A stretch of 64,000 nt of DNA from CAVTWY01 sp963738575 (lineage in GTDB: Bacteria > Pseudomonadota > Gammaproteobacteria > Burkholderiales > Burkholderiaceae_C): positions 1-64,000 of the forward strand of contig CAVTWY010000003.1 in the NCBI GenBank assembly GCA_963738575.1. Direction: 5' to 3'. Made by a program: the position numbers and the translations under genes. The notes under the pieces were generated by a model, which did not search any database, had not been told where the DNA came from, and worked only from the letters and a program-made list of their open reading frames with translations. This document shows positions 9,426-17,873 of the stretch, piece after piece. Numbering within the stretch: the first letter of the stretch is position 1; each line of letters begins with the position of its first letter.

Positions 9426-11294
9426 ATGAATGCTGTCGCTGCTTGCCGCCGTTGGATGGGGGCGGCGTTGTTGGTGGTGTTCCAAACTTCCAGCCTTGCG
9501 GTTGCCGACGACGCGACAGCACAGGCTGCCGCTGCGGTTCACGTCACGTCGGTCGAAGCGCTGGACAGTGACGCCTCCATGCCACCCGGCGCCAATGCAC
9601 CCTGGCGCAGGCGTGCATTGCCCGATCGATGGCTCGATTCGGGGCGCAGCGACGTTGGATCCGTTTGGTACCGGCTTACATTGCCCAGCGACGTGCTGCA
9701 GCAACAGCGCGGCACAACGCTGTGGGTTCCAAAACTTGCCATGAATGTGCAGGCTTGGGTAGGTGACAAAAAGGTTGCCGACACCAACAACGGCGCGGCT
9801 GGCGTGACAACACGCTTTTGGAACACGCCATGGCTTTTCGCCCTGCCCGGCGGCGACCTGCGCCAGAACGGGCCAATCGTTGTGCACTTGCGCGTCACTG
9901 CATCAGCCACCAACGATGGGGGCCTGTCGTCCTTTTGGTGGGGCCGTCATGAAGACCTTCTGGCCAAGCACGAGGCCTTGCGTTTTGTCCGTGTGACGCT
10001 ACCGACGTGGAGTATCGCGTTCGGGATGTCGCTGGGCTTGTTGTTCATCTTCGTGTGGGTTCACAACCATGCCCAACGCCCGTGGGGGTACTTTGGCGCC
10101 GCTTCGGTGGTGTGGAGCCTCGCGAGCTTGAATCTCACGTTGAACCATGTCCCACTGCCTGATGTGTGGTGGGAGACCTGCGTTCAGCTGTTCAACTTCC
10201 TGGGCCTCTGGTTGATGATTGTTTTTGGGTTCTCGCTGACAGGGGTGCTGACGCATCGGTTCGCAAAGTGGTTGTTTGCTCACGCTGCAGCAACCTGCAC
10301 CTACCTTGTCGCCACGACCAACCTTAGCGCTCATTGGAAGTCACCTTTGGTGATGGCGCCACTGCTGGTGCTGGGCATCTGGGCGTTGGTCTCGATTGCG
10401 CGCTGGATTCGACGCAATGCCGTGTCGGCAGGCCTTGTGTTTCCAGCCGTGGCGACGGTCACGTTCATGGCGGCCTTGCACGACTGGGCAATTCAGGCGG
10501 GGGTTGTTTCGGTGGAGCAGCCCTTTTTTTTGCCCTTGGTGTCTCCCTTCTTGCTAGGCACGATTGCTTGGTTGCTGGCTGCCGACTACGCGCGCGCACA
10601 GCGAGGGCTTCAGCAACTTAACCTGGACCTGGACAGTCGCGTTCGCACGCGGGAGCAGCAGCTTTTTGCTTCATTCGAGCGCCAAGGTCGGGTCGAAAAC
10701 GACCTGGCCGTGGCTGAGGAGCGCGCCCGAATCTTGCGCGACATTCACGATGGTGCTGGTGCCCACTTGAGTACGGCCATTCGTCTGGTGGAGCGCGGCA
10801 CTGCCGAGCCCCTTGCGGTTGCACAAACGCTGCGCGATGCGCTCGATCAACTCAAACTTTCTATTGACACGCTGAACGTGCCCCAGGGCGACGTGGTGGC
10901 CTTGTTGGCCAACTTGCGCTACCGGCTCGAGCCACGCTTGGCAGACGCCGGTGTCACTTTGCACTGGGTGATCGATGCCTTGCCGCTGTGGCCTGGCGGG
11001 GTAAACGATCGCGCGATGCAGAACTTGCAATTCATCATGTTTGAGATCGTATCCAACGTGCTGCAGCATGCCAACGCCAGCGCGTTTCGGGTGGAAGCCA
11101 AGCTAAGCAGTGATCAACATGCCATCCGACTGGATTTTTCCGACAATGGCATTGGACGCACATCGCCATCGGGCATGTTGGAGCCGCGCATCGCCACCAT
11201 TCGCAAACGTGTGCAGATGATTGGTGCCACCCTTTTGGTGACCGATGCCGCCCCTGGCTTGGCGCTGGCGATTGTGTTGCCACTGGCGCCGTGA
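9426..11294 (+). CDS. Membrane sensor histidine kinase (NarL/DegS-type, 7TM input)
   Basis: Two-component sensor kinase of 622 aa. A signal peptide (about residues 1-27) leads into a periplasmic beta-sandwich domain of the 7TMR-DISM extracellular type (about 30-185). Six or seven transmembrane helices follow (about 195-395), then a cytoplasmic kinase. The dimerisation/phosphoacceptor segment is ERARILRDIHDGAGAHLS with His near residue 440, the pattern of kinases that partner LuxR/NarL-type regulators. The C-terminal ATPase has the N box IMFEIVSNVLQHANA and the G box DFSDNGIGR. The signal is unknown. It converges with the response-regulator gene at 11370-12129, which is likely its partner. It sits 14 nt behind the amidase gene and may be read through from that operon. 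Confidence 0.88.
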   Translation: MNAVAACRRWMGAALLVVFQTSSLAVADDATAQAAAAVHVTSVEALDSDASMPPGANAPWRRRALPDRWLDSGRSDVGSVWYRLTLPSDVLQQQRGTTLWVPKLAMNVQAWVGDKKVADTNNGAAGVTTRFWNTPWLFALPGGDLRQNGPIVVHLRVTASATNDGGLSSFWWGRHEDLLAKHEALRFVRVTLPTWSIAFGMSLGLLFIFVWVHNHAQRPWGYFGAASVVWSLASLNLTLNHVPLPDVWWETCVQLFNFLGLWLMIVFGFSLTGVLTHRFAKWLFAHAAATCTYLVATTNLSAHWKSPLVMAPLLVLGIWALVSIARWIRRNAVSAGLVFPAVATVTFMAALHDWAIQAGVVSVEQPFFLPLVSPFLLGTIAWLLAADYARAQRGLQQLNLDLDSRVRTREQQLFASFERQGRVENDLAVAEERARILRDIHDGAGAHLSTAIRLVERGTAEPLAVAQTLRDALDQLKLSIDTLNVPQGDVVALLANLRYRLEPRLADAGVTLHWVIDALPLWPGGVNDRAMQNLQFIMFEIVSNVLQHANASAFRVEAKLSSDQHAIRLDFSDNGIGRTSPSGMLEPRIATIRKRVQMIGATLLVTDAAPGLALAIVLPLAP

Positions 11295-11369
11295 CTTGCG
11301 ACTGATGCCTCGGTGACGGGGCGTCCACGGGGCACGGGTGAGGGCTTCGGTGGTTGCAAGCCCCTACCG

Positions 11370-12129
11370 CTACAGACCTGGCTTCATGCTGCGCAGCAAC
11401 CCCATGCGGCTTGCCTCAAACACGGCCTCACTGCGCGAGTGCACCGCCAGCTTGGCGTACAGGTGCTTGATGTGGCTTTGCACCGTGTGGATCGACACCG
11501 CTTGCAATGACTGCGATTTCTGCGTAGGCGTAGCCACGAGCCACCAGCTCCAACACGTCGACCTCGCGCGGCGTCAAAGTCAGCTCGCTCTCGGAGGGAG
11601 GTGGGGTTGGTGCAAGCGATGCGATAGCGGGCTCCATTGCTTCGTGCGTCCCCTCTTCCGTCGGCGGCTGAGCAACCACGGCTCCAGCAGGCGCTGCGCC
11701 TGTGCGCAAACGCGCCAGCAACTTGCGGGCAATCATGGGTGAAATGGGCGACGCCCCTTGTTTGACGTCAAGGATGGTTTGAGCAACGTCCGCAGGTCTT
11801 GTGTCTTTTTGGATGTACCCCACGGCGCCGGCTTGCACGCAGGCCAGCACACTGTCTTCATCGCCAAACACTGAAACCACCAAAATTTCGCAGGCGGGAT
11901 GGCCTTTTGCGACCTCACGGATCAGGATCAACCCATGCCCATCGGGCAGCGACAAGTCAGTCAGGAGCACGTCAGCCGTGTGGTGCGCGAACCAAGTGCG
12001 CGCCAGTGCCAGGGTTGAAAACGAAGCAGACAGTGACAACGACGAATGCGCTGCAATGCAAGCCTCGAAATAGGTGCGCGTCTCGGTGTCGTCTTCCAGC
12101 ACCGCCACGCGCCACGGGGTGCCTGTCAT
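11370..12129 (-). pseudogene. LuxR/NarL-family response regulator with apparent 1-base frameshift in the HTH
   Basis: Response regulator with an intact receiver domain (MTGTPWRVAVLEDD; phosphoacceptor Asp58 in LLTDLSLPDG; Lys108 in GYIQKD), a Pro-rich linker and a C-terminal LuxR helix-turn-helix. The HTH begins normally (LTPREVDVLELVARGYAYAEIAVIAS), then the frame runs into non-homologous sequence. Dropping one base at about 11498-11499 restores VSIHTVQSHIKHLYAKLAVHSR and a normal end at a TAG at 11370-11372. The repaired protein would be 252 aa, the usual size. Read literally, the protein ends at 11428 with a broken recognition helix. This may be a real inactivating mutation or a sequence error; the two C residues involved are not a long homopolymer. 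An AAGAAAGG Shine-Dalgarno-like run precedes ATG 12129. It faces the sensor kinase gene. Confidence 0.75.
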
Positions 12130-12206
12130 GGCGCGACATGCCTTTCTTTCCAATCGATGGGGAAGCTTAATCGCGATCCACAGCCGCAGCGCGTGCCATG
12201 CTGGCC

Positions 12207-12272
12207 CATCACTTGTTTATGGGATGGTGCTTGCAAGGAGGGCTTTCTATGGTCGCGGCAACGCATGGCTTG
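12207..12272. repeat. Copy 1 of a ~66-bp duplicated upstream element with an 8-4-8 inverted repeat
   Basis: This stretch aligns without gaps to 13175-13240 (49 of 66 bases identical by hand count). It begins with an imperfect dyad: left arm CATCACTT (12207-12214), 4-nt spacer, right arm ATGGGATG (12219-12226). It lies between the divergent response-regulator and methyltransferase genes, about 57 nt before the methyltransferase start. A regulator-binding site is the simplest reading, and the adjacent LuxR-type regulator is a candidate binder. That assignment is inference. Confidence 0.6.
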
Positions 12273-12329
12273 ATTGTCGAAGTGTTTGACGATCGTCAAC
12301 GCGTGAACGACTTAAGCAGGAGTCTTTCG

Positions 12330-13148
12330 ATGAACCCAAACAAGGCGCTGTGGGAAAAGGGCGACTTCACGCAGATTGCGGGGACCATGCGTGAAAGTGG
12401 AGATGCGTTGGTTGAGACCCTTGGCATCACGGCGGGACTCAAGGTACTCGACCTCGGGTGTGGTGACGGAACCACCGCGATCCCCGCAGCCAAGCGCGGC
12501 GCACACGTGCTGGGCGTTGACATCGCGAGCAACCTCGTCGCTGCGGGCAACCGGCGTGCGGCCGAGCTAGGTCTGGCCAACTGCAAGTTCCAAGAAGGTG
12601 ATGCCAGCGACATGAGCGGTGTGCAGGATCGCAGCTTCGACCTGCTGGTAAGCATCTTCGGTGCGATGTTTGCGCCCAAGCCGTTGGAGGTGGCAAAAGA
12701 GATGGTTCGCGTCACGCGGCCCGGGGGGCGCATCATCATGGGCAACTGGATCCCCAACGATCCGACGCTGGTTGCGCAGATCTTGAAAATCAGTTCTGCA
12801 TTCACACCACCGCCACCAGAAGGCTTCGTCAGCCCCATGACCTGGGGTGTTGAGAACACCGTGACCGAGCGCTTCGTCGCCGCAGGCGTCCCGGCCGAGA
12901 ACATAACCTTTGCGCGTGACACGTTTACCTTCAACAGCCCCGGCACCCCGGAGGACCTTGTCGGCCGGTTCAGGGACTTTTATGGACCGACCATGAACGC
13001 TTTTGCGTCGGCTGGACAAAGTGGGCGAACCGCGGATCTGCAAGGTCAGCTCGAAGGCCTGTTCCGAGCGCAAAACAAGAGCTTGCGCCATGGCATGACC
13101 ACCATCGACGCGACCTACTTGCGCGTGACGGTTGCCCTTTCGCGCTGA
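12330..13148 (+). CDS. SAM-dependent methyltransferase (UbiE/COQ5-like class I)
   Basis: Class I methyltransferase of 272 aa. The SAM-binding motif I is VLDLGCGDG at residues 39-47, followed by the acidic residue of strand 2 in VLGVDIAS, then a GDASDM motif and the post-motif VRVTRPGGRIIMGNW. The central helical part (VGRFRDFYGPTMNAF) resembles small-molecule methyltransferases of the ubiquinone/menaquinone and arsenite-like groups. The substrate cannot be assigned. ATG 12330 has AGGAG 7 nt upstream (12318-12322). The frame stays open upstream to 12198, but that part is the duplicated element and is not expected to be coding. The next gene, a lipoprotein, carries the same element in front of it, suggesting joint control. 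Confidence 0.85.
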   Translation: MNPNKALWEKGDFTQIAGTMRESGDALVETLGITAGLKVLDLGCGDGTTAIPAAKRGAHVLGVDIASNLVAAGNRRAAELGLANCKFQEGDASDMSGVQDRSFDLLVSIFGAMFAPKPLEVAKEMVRVTRPGGRIIMGNWIPNDPTLVAQILKISSAFTPPPPEGFVSPMTWGVENTVTERFVAAGVPAENITFARDTFTFNSPGTPEDLVGRFRDFYGPTMNAFASAGQSGRTADLQGQLEGLFRAQNKSLRHGMTTIDATYLRVTVALSR

Positions 13149-13174
13149 GCGTGCAGGCTCGGGCCAGGCCGGCT

Positions 13175-13240
13175 CATCCCATTTATATGGGATGGTGTTC
13201 GCAAGTTGGGCTCTCTAAGGTTGCGGGAATTCAAGGAGTG
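13175..13240. repeat. Copy 2 of the duplicated element, with a perfect 8-4-8 palindrome
   Basis: Second copy of the element at 12207-12272, 968 bp downstream. Here the dyad is perfect: CATCCCAT (13175-13182), spacer TTAT, ATGGGATG (13187-13194). The similarity extends past the dyad through TGGTG-T-GCAAG--GGGCT-TCTA-GGT-GCGG and reaches the Shine-Dalgarno sequence (AAGGAG, 13233-13238) of the lipoprotein gene at 13247. Arms of this type resemble heptamers recognised by NarL/LuxR-type regulators, although spacing differs from known NarL sites. Function is inferred. Confidence 0.65.
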
Positions 13241-13246
13241 ACTGAC

Positions 13247-16081
13247 ATGACCTCAACCGGCCGACTTGTTGGACTTTGTGCGTTGCGTTACCGCATCCGC
13301 TGGGCTGCACTGGCGCTGTTTGCCGCCATGCAGGTTGCGTGCGGCGGCGGTGGCGGCGACGCCCCGGCCGACCCCATCGTCATCACGCCGCCGACGGGCA
13401 CGGGCGCGTCGTTGACGGTCAAAGTGTCTGATTCGCAAGGTGCCTTTGTACCTTCGGCCACGGTGTCGGTGGCTTCGAGCAGCGCCACGGCAACCACCAA
13501 TGCACGCGGCGTGGCGGTCATCGATGTACCCGTCGGCAGCGAGCAGTTGGTGCGCATCAGCAAAGATGGGTTTGCGGTGCAAGTTCAGCCGGTCACGTTG
13601 ACGGCAGGTGACCCTGCACGCACCTTGCAAACCATGCTGGTGGTGCGAGAAGCGCCAGTGGCCATCGCGGCCATCGAGGCGGGCGGGGTAGCGAGTGGCA
13701 AGCATGGCGTTAAGGTTGAGTTTCCAGCAGCGTCGCTGGTCAACGCACAAGGCGCTGCGGTTACCGGCGCGGTAGAGATGTTGATGACGCCAATCGACAC
13801 GGCCTCGGCAGATCGCCGCGCCTTTCCAGGCACCTTTGAAGGGACAGCGCCTGGCGTCGCAAGGTCGCCCATCGTCAGCTTTGGCACGGCCGAACTTGTG
13901 CCGACGCAGGGCGGGCAAAAGCTTAGCCTGGCGCCTGGCAAGCAAGCCACCATCGAATTGCCGCTCTATGCCACGGCGTTGATGGACGGCACACCCATCA
14001 CGGTGGGCAGCAAAGTGCCTCTGTGGTCGCTGACTGAAACCACCGGGTTGTGGTTGCAAGAGGGCGAAGGTGTGGTGGTTGCGAGTGAGGCATCGCCGTC
14101 CGGCATGGCGCTGCGTGCAGCCATTGGTCACTTTTCGTGGTGGAACATTGACGCCTTTGCGCAAAGGGGCAGCGTTTGCCTGCAGGTTAACGAAAGTGGC
14201 GCGCCAGCAGGCCAAGTGGCAAACATCGAAGCCCGCGTGCTGTCGGGCCGTGGCCCTGCTTGGGCGGCAACCACCAGCATCACGGTGGGGACGCGTACGT
14301 GCTTGACGGTAGCGGCGCCCAGCACCGTGCAATTCGATGCAACCTACGACCGCGGCAGCCAAACCTGTCAGGGCCGTGGCACCGCGTCCACGACCAGTGG
14401 CGGTACGGTTGACTTGACAGTGTCTGCTGCTTGCGCTGACGTGCCCACGGCCTTCATTGTGGTGCCGCGATCAACCAGCGTGACCAACTCGCGCAGCGCA
14501 ACGCGCGTCGACATCGAGGTTGAGGGTCCGGTGCCCGACTCGGTAGAGTTGCTGCTCAATGGCGCGGTCGTCAAGACCTTTTCGCCACAGTTCTTTTACA
14601 CCGACTTTGTGGATACGTCGCAAGTCTCCGAAGGCCAAGCGACCTTGCAAGCGCGTGCAACCGTTGCCGGGGTGAGTCGATCGGGCAACACGGTGAACAT
14701 CATCGTTGACCGAACAGCGCCTCTCGTCTCGGAGGTGACACCGGCGACCACCGTGCTGGTGGGCAGCGACACCGAATTCAAGCTCACGTTCAATGAGCCG
14801 GTGTATTCACCCACTTTCAACTACAACGATGTTGTGATCCTTTCGGTGCTGTTGCCCGGGGCAGCAACCCCCACTCGCATCGACGCAAACATCGTGGTGA
14901 GCAACAGCGACAGCGTGCTGACGATCAAACCCAGAGGCCTGGTGAGGTTTGGCGTGCTGAGCCTCAGTTGGCTCGGGCTTCGCGACGCGGCAGGAAACAA
15001 CGTGGCGGGCACGTTTGCAAACACTTGGGCGGTGAAGCGCGCGACGCTGGTGGGTGCTGGGTTTCCGACCGACTTTTTTGCCTACGCCGGCGCCAGGGGT
15101 TTCGCGGGCATTGCGGTTGGCGTTGGTGGGGAGTTGTTTGGGCTGAGCAAGGTTGCGGACAGTGGCAATCTGCAATTGTTTCGCTTTGACGCTGCAACCA
15201 ATGCCTGGAGCCCTTTGGGCCCAGCAATTAACGAGCGCCCAGTCGACGCGTCCCACTTGGGTGAACTGGCCGTGGATGCTTCGGGGGTGCCGCATGTTGC
15301 GTTCGCGCAGACCAGCGCACCACCAACCACCCCGCCACGCTTTGAGTTGGTGTTGCGCAAGCTGGTTAACGGCGCTTGGCAAGACGCGGCGCTGGCGGCG
15401 CCGATGGTGGCGGGTGGTGTGTCGAGGCCGCAAGATTTTTCGATGACCAAATTGCTGTTTGATGCCAGCGGGCGCGCAGTGGTTGCGGTGACCGAAGCGA
15501 ACGTGGGGCCTCTCAAGGTGTTTCGCCAGCAAGGTGGCGCGATGGTGGCGCTTGGCACACCACTCCAAGCTCGGAACACAATAGATCTTGACCTTCAAAA
15601 CAACGGCGAGCCGGTGGTGTCTGGAATATCGTCCGCGCGCTTTGTTCAATCGTGGGACGGTACAAACTGGGTGACTCAAGGGCCTCCTGAACCCTCGGGA
15701 AGGACATTCAACAATCAGTTGGCCGTTGTCAACGGCGAGATCTGGAGCGCCTTCCAAAACGCGTCGAGCAACGTATCCGTCGAACGTTTGATCAACGGCA
15801 TTTGGGTTGACGTGCCATTGCCGCAGGTGCAGCGCTACGGTGGCACGCTTGCACTGAGTGTTTTTCAAGGCAACCCCGTGCTGGCGGTGTTCGGTGGTGC
15901 CCAAGGGCAGGTGACCGTGTATCGATTCATCGGCAATCGATGGGAAAACGGCTTTGAAGCATCAACGGAAGCCAGCCCCTTCGGCCAACCGAGGTTGAGG
16001 CTCGTCACCACGACCGACAAAGTGTTCTTGGTTCAGAACCGCCAGTTCTTGAGCACGGTGCAGGAGCTAGCGTTCCCTTGA
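13247..16081 (+). CDS. Large secreted lipoprotein with Ig-like and propeller-like regions
   Basis: Surface or periplasmic protein of 944 aa. ATG 13247 has AAGGAG 8 nt upstream. A hydrophobic signal ends at Cys32 (AALALFAAMQVAC) followed by GGGGGD, the usual look of a bacterial lipoprotein with a flexible linker. Residues of about 50-140 resemble a carboxypeptidase-regulatory-like beta domain (VKVSDSQGAFVPSATVSV ... GFAVQVQPV). Residues 420-600 look like Ig-like/SbsA-type modules (PDSVELLLNGAVVKTF; RTAPLVSEVTPATT). The last 300 residues have repeated short beta segments such as LGELAVDASGVPHVAFAQ, suggesting a beta-propeller. No enzymatic residues were recognised. An adhesin or binding role is possible but not shown. 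It carries element copy 2 upstream. Confidence 0.82.
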   Translation: MTSTGRLVGLCALRYRIRWAALALFAAMQVACGGGGGDAPADPIVITPPTGTGASLTVKVSDSQGAFVPSATVSVASSSATATTNARGVAVIDVPVGSEQLVRISKDGFAVQVQPVTLTAGDPARTLQTMLVVREAPVAIAAIEAGGVASGKHGVKVEFPAASLVNAQGAAVTGAVEMLMTPIDTASADRRAFPGTFEGTAPGVARSPIVSFGTAELVPTQGGQKLSLAPGKQATIELPLYATALMDGTPITVGSKVPLWSLTETTGLWLQEGEGVVVASEASPSGMALRAAIGHFSWWNIDAFAQRGSVCLQVNESGAPAGQVANIEARVLSGRGPAWAATTSITVGTRTCLTVAAPSTVQFDATYDRGSQTCQGRGTASTTSGGTVDLTVSAACADVPTAFIVVPRSTSVTNSRSATRVDIEVEGPVPDSVELLLNGAVVKTFSPQFFYTDFVDTSQVSEGQATLQARATVAGVSRSGNTVNIIVDRTAPLVSEVTPATTVLVGSDTEFKLTFNEPVYSPTFNYNDVVILSVLLPGAATPTRIDANIVVSNSDSVLTIKPRGLVRFGVLSLSWLGLRDAAGNNVAGTFANTWAVKRATLVGAGFPTDFFAYAGARGFAGIAVGVGGELFGLSKVADSGNLQLFRFDAATNAWSPLGPAINERPVDASHLGELAVDASGVPHVAFAQTSAPPTTPPRFELVLRKLVNGAWQDAALAAPMVAGGVSRPQDFSMTKLLFDASGRAVVAVTEANVGPLKVFRQQGGAMVALGTPLQARNTIDLDLQNNGEPVVSGISSARFVQSWDGTNWVTQGPPEPSGRTFNNQLAVVNGEIWSAFQNASSNVSVERLINGIWVDVPLPQVQRYGGTLALSVFQGNPVLAVFGGAQGQVTVYRFIGNRWENGFEASTEASPFGQPRLRLVTTTDKVFLVQNRQFLSTVQELAFP

Positions 16082-16100
16082 CTACTTGATGAATGGCAGA

Positions 16101-17405
16101 CTAACGCGACCCAAACATCATCTGTTTTGCAAGCAGCGATTTCAATGGCCCGGCCCGGTCCAGTAGCGCCAGCGCCGCGCCCCGCGCAGCGCCCAGGCCG
16201 GGCAAGCCCCAGGTGAAGCTGCGGGCCAGAAAGTCGGTGCCGGCGATGAGCGCCCAGCGGTCGGGGGCGCGTTGCCATTCGACCTTGGTCAGGGCTTCTC
16301 TAACGTTGATGGTGTTGCGCAAGGCGTCGGCCAGGGCGTGCGCGTCGCGCAGGCCCAAGTTCAACCCTTGTCCCGCCACCGGGTGCAAGGTTTGGGCAGC
16401 GTTGCCGATGCGCACGATGGGGCCGCTGCGGTCCACCAAGGTGCGTTCGGCATTGAGCCCCAAGGGGAAAGTCTTGAGTGGGGCTGCCAATGAGGTGATG
16501 CGCCCGGCCTGACGCGGGAAGATGGTGTTGAGCACGGCCACGCGTTGTGCGTCGCTGAGGTCGCGCACGGGGTCGTCCAGACTGGGCACGCACCACACCA
16601 GCGCGGCACGGTGCGGGTGCTCGACCAGTGGCGGCAGTGGCAACAGGGCGGCGGGGCCGTGACGTGTGAAGCGCTCAAACGCCATGCCTGGCGTGGCGCT
16701 GGCACCGTCCAAGTTGACCCGACCCACCCACGCCGTTTGTTGGTAGTCGTGCACCAGCGCCTTGCGGGCTTGGTCGGCAAACACGCCGCCTTCGGCAATG
16801 ACGACCAAATCAAAAGGCTCGGCCACCCCGGCGTCCACCTCGACGCTGCCGTTGGGGAGCGGTTTGACACCCTTAACAGCCACGCCAAAGCGGCTGCTGA
16901 GCCGCGCGGGGGCCAGGGCCACGGCGTCAAACCAGGCCCGTTGCAACGGGGAAACCAGCGCGCCGTACGGCAGCACCGCGCCCAGCGCCGGCACACCCAT
17001 CTCGCTTGCGCGCAAAGTAACGCTGGCTTCTTCACCGCCCCCTAGCGGCCACGATGATGGCCAATGGACGGTGGCCCCATGCTGAGAAACATGCACCGTC
17101 TGAATCGGCTGGGCGCGGGCGGCGTCCCAAGCACCCAGCCGCTCCAGCAACTGCACGCTGCCCAGCGACAGGGCAAGCGTGCGTGCGTCATGGCTTACGT
17201 CGTGGTCGGCAGGTCGGGTGTCGAAGACACAAACTTGGGTGTGGTGGGTGCGACTGGCCAGCAGCAGCGCCAGAGCCAACCCGACGGGGCCGGCGCCGAC
17301 GATGGCAACGCGGCAATGGTCGCCGAGCGGTGGGTGGGGTGCGAGGTTCACGTCACCGGCTGCGCTCGTACCACCGTCAACCGCAGAGGTAGGCGTTTGG
17401 TCCAT
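16101..17405 (-). CDS. FAD-dependent UbiH/UbiF/COQ6-family monooxygenase
   Basis: Flavoprotein hydroxylase of 434 aa. The N-terminal Rossmann motif VAIVGAGPVGLALALLLA (about residues 33-50) binds the ADP part of FAD. The family signature GNAAQTLHPVAGQGLNLGLRD near residue 342 carries the conserved DG-equivalent and the HPVAGQGLN stretch typical of ubiquinone-ring hydroxylases (UbiH, UbiF, UbiI, VisC). Betaproteobacteria use several paralogues for different ring positions, and sequence alone does not tell which reaction this one performs. It is the last gene of a minus-strand run behind murU and a small hypothetical gene, 24 nt from its neighbour. It converges on the lipoprotein gene with only 19 nt between stops. 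Confidence 0.88.
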   Translation of the reverse strand: MDQTPTSAVDGGTSAAGDVNLAPHPPLGDHCRVAIVGAGPVGLALALLLASRTHHTQVCVFDTRPADHDVSHDARTLALSLGSVQLLERLGAWDAARAQPIQTVHVSQHGATVHWPSSWPLGGGEEASVTLRASEMGVPALGAVLPYGALVSPLQRAWFDAVALAPARLSSRFGVAVKGVKPLPNGSVEVDAGVAEPFDLVVIAEGGVFADQARKALVHDYQQTAWVGRVNLDGASATPGMAFERFTRHGPAALLPLPPLVEHPHRAALVWCVPSLDDPVRDLSDAQRVAVLNTIFPRQAGRITSLAAPLKTFPLGLNAERTLVDRSGPIVRIGNAAQTLHPVAGQGLNLGLRDAHALADALRNTINVREALTKVEWQRAPDRWALIAGTDFLARSFTWGLPGLGAARGAALALLDRAGPLKSLLAKQMMFGSR

Positions 17406-17429
17406 GAAGAGCCTGCACGACGTGCGCCC

Positions 17430-17870
17430 TCAGCGCGTGGTCTTGCCGGGCAGGTTGAACTTGACGCCGCGCGAGCTCAGTCGTTTGGCGTTGCTGGCCA
17501 CACGGCGGCTCATGGGCGCCAAGCCGGCCGCCGCCATTTGGGCCATGCCGTGCGCCACTGCGTTGGAGCTGTTTTGCGCCAACCGGTGCGGCAGGGTGGG
17601 GCGCATGGCGCTGTCGAGCCACGCCGCCCAAACGGCTTGCTGCATGCGCATGGCCTGGGCACCCATGGCGACCCAAGACTCGTTCATCGCCGTCATCTTC
17701 TCGGCCCCCATGCGGTGCATTTCGCGCTGGTCGCGGGCGCTGGGGTTGAGGCCACTGGCCGCCATTTGCGCCAGCCGCAGCGAGATCACTTGTGGCGAGG
17801 CGGCCGCGATCGTCAGGGCGTTTTGGCCCGCACGTCGGGCCGCAACTTGGGTGCGGCGTTTGGTGGTCAT
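17430..17870 (-). CDS. Conserved hypothetical protein, small basic phasin-like
   Basis: A 146-aa basic protein (MTTKRRTQVAARRAGQ...). It is rich in Ala, Met and Arg, has no signal peptide or membrane segment, and is mostly predicted helix. The repeated amphipathic stretches (MGAEKMTAMNESWVAMGAQAMRMQQ; HGMAQMAAAGLAPMSRRVASN) recall phasin or polyhydroxyalkanoate-granule-associated proteins, a weak resemblance only. It starts 3 nt after the murU stop, and its codon use matches its neighbours, which supports it as a real gene. No function is assigned. Confidence 0.72.
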   Translation of the reverse strand: MTTKRRTQVAARRAGQNALTIAAASPQVISLRLAQMAASGLNPSARDQREMHRMGAEKMTAMNESWVAMGAQAMRMQQAVWAAWLDSAMRPTLPHRLAQNSSNAVAHGMAQMAAAGLAPMSRRVASNAKRLSSRGVKFNLPGKTTR

Positions 17871-17873
17871 CGC

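Noticed and set aside
12198..12329. Longer methyltransferase N-terminus
   Set aside because: The frame is open but consists of the duplicated non-coding element; AGGAG stands before ATG 12330.
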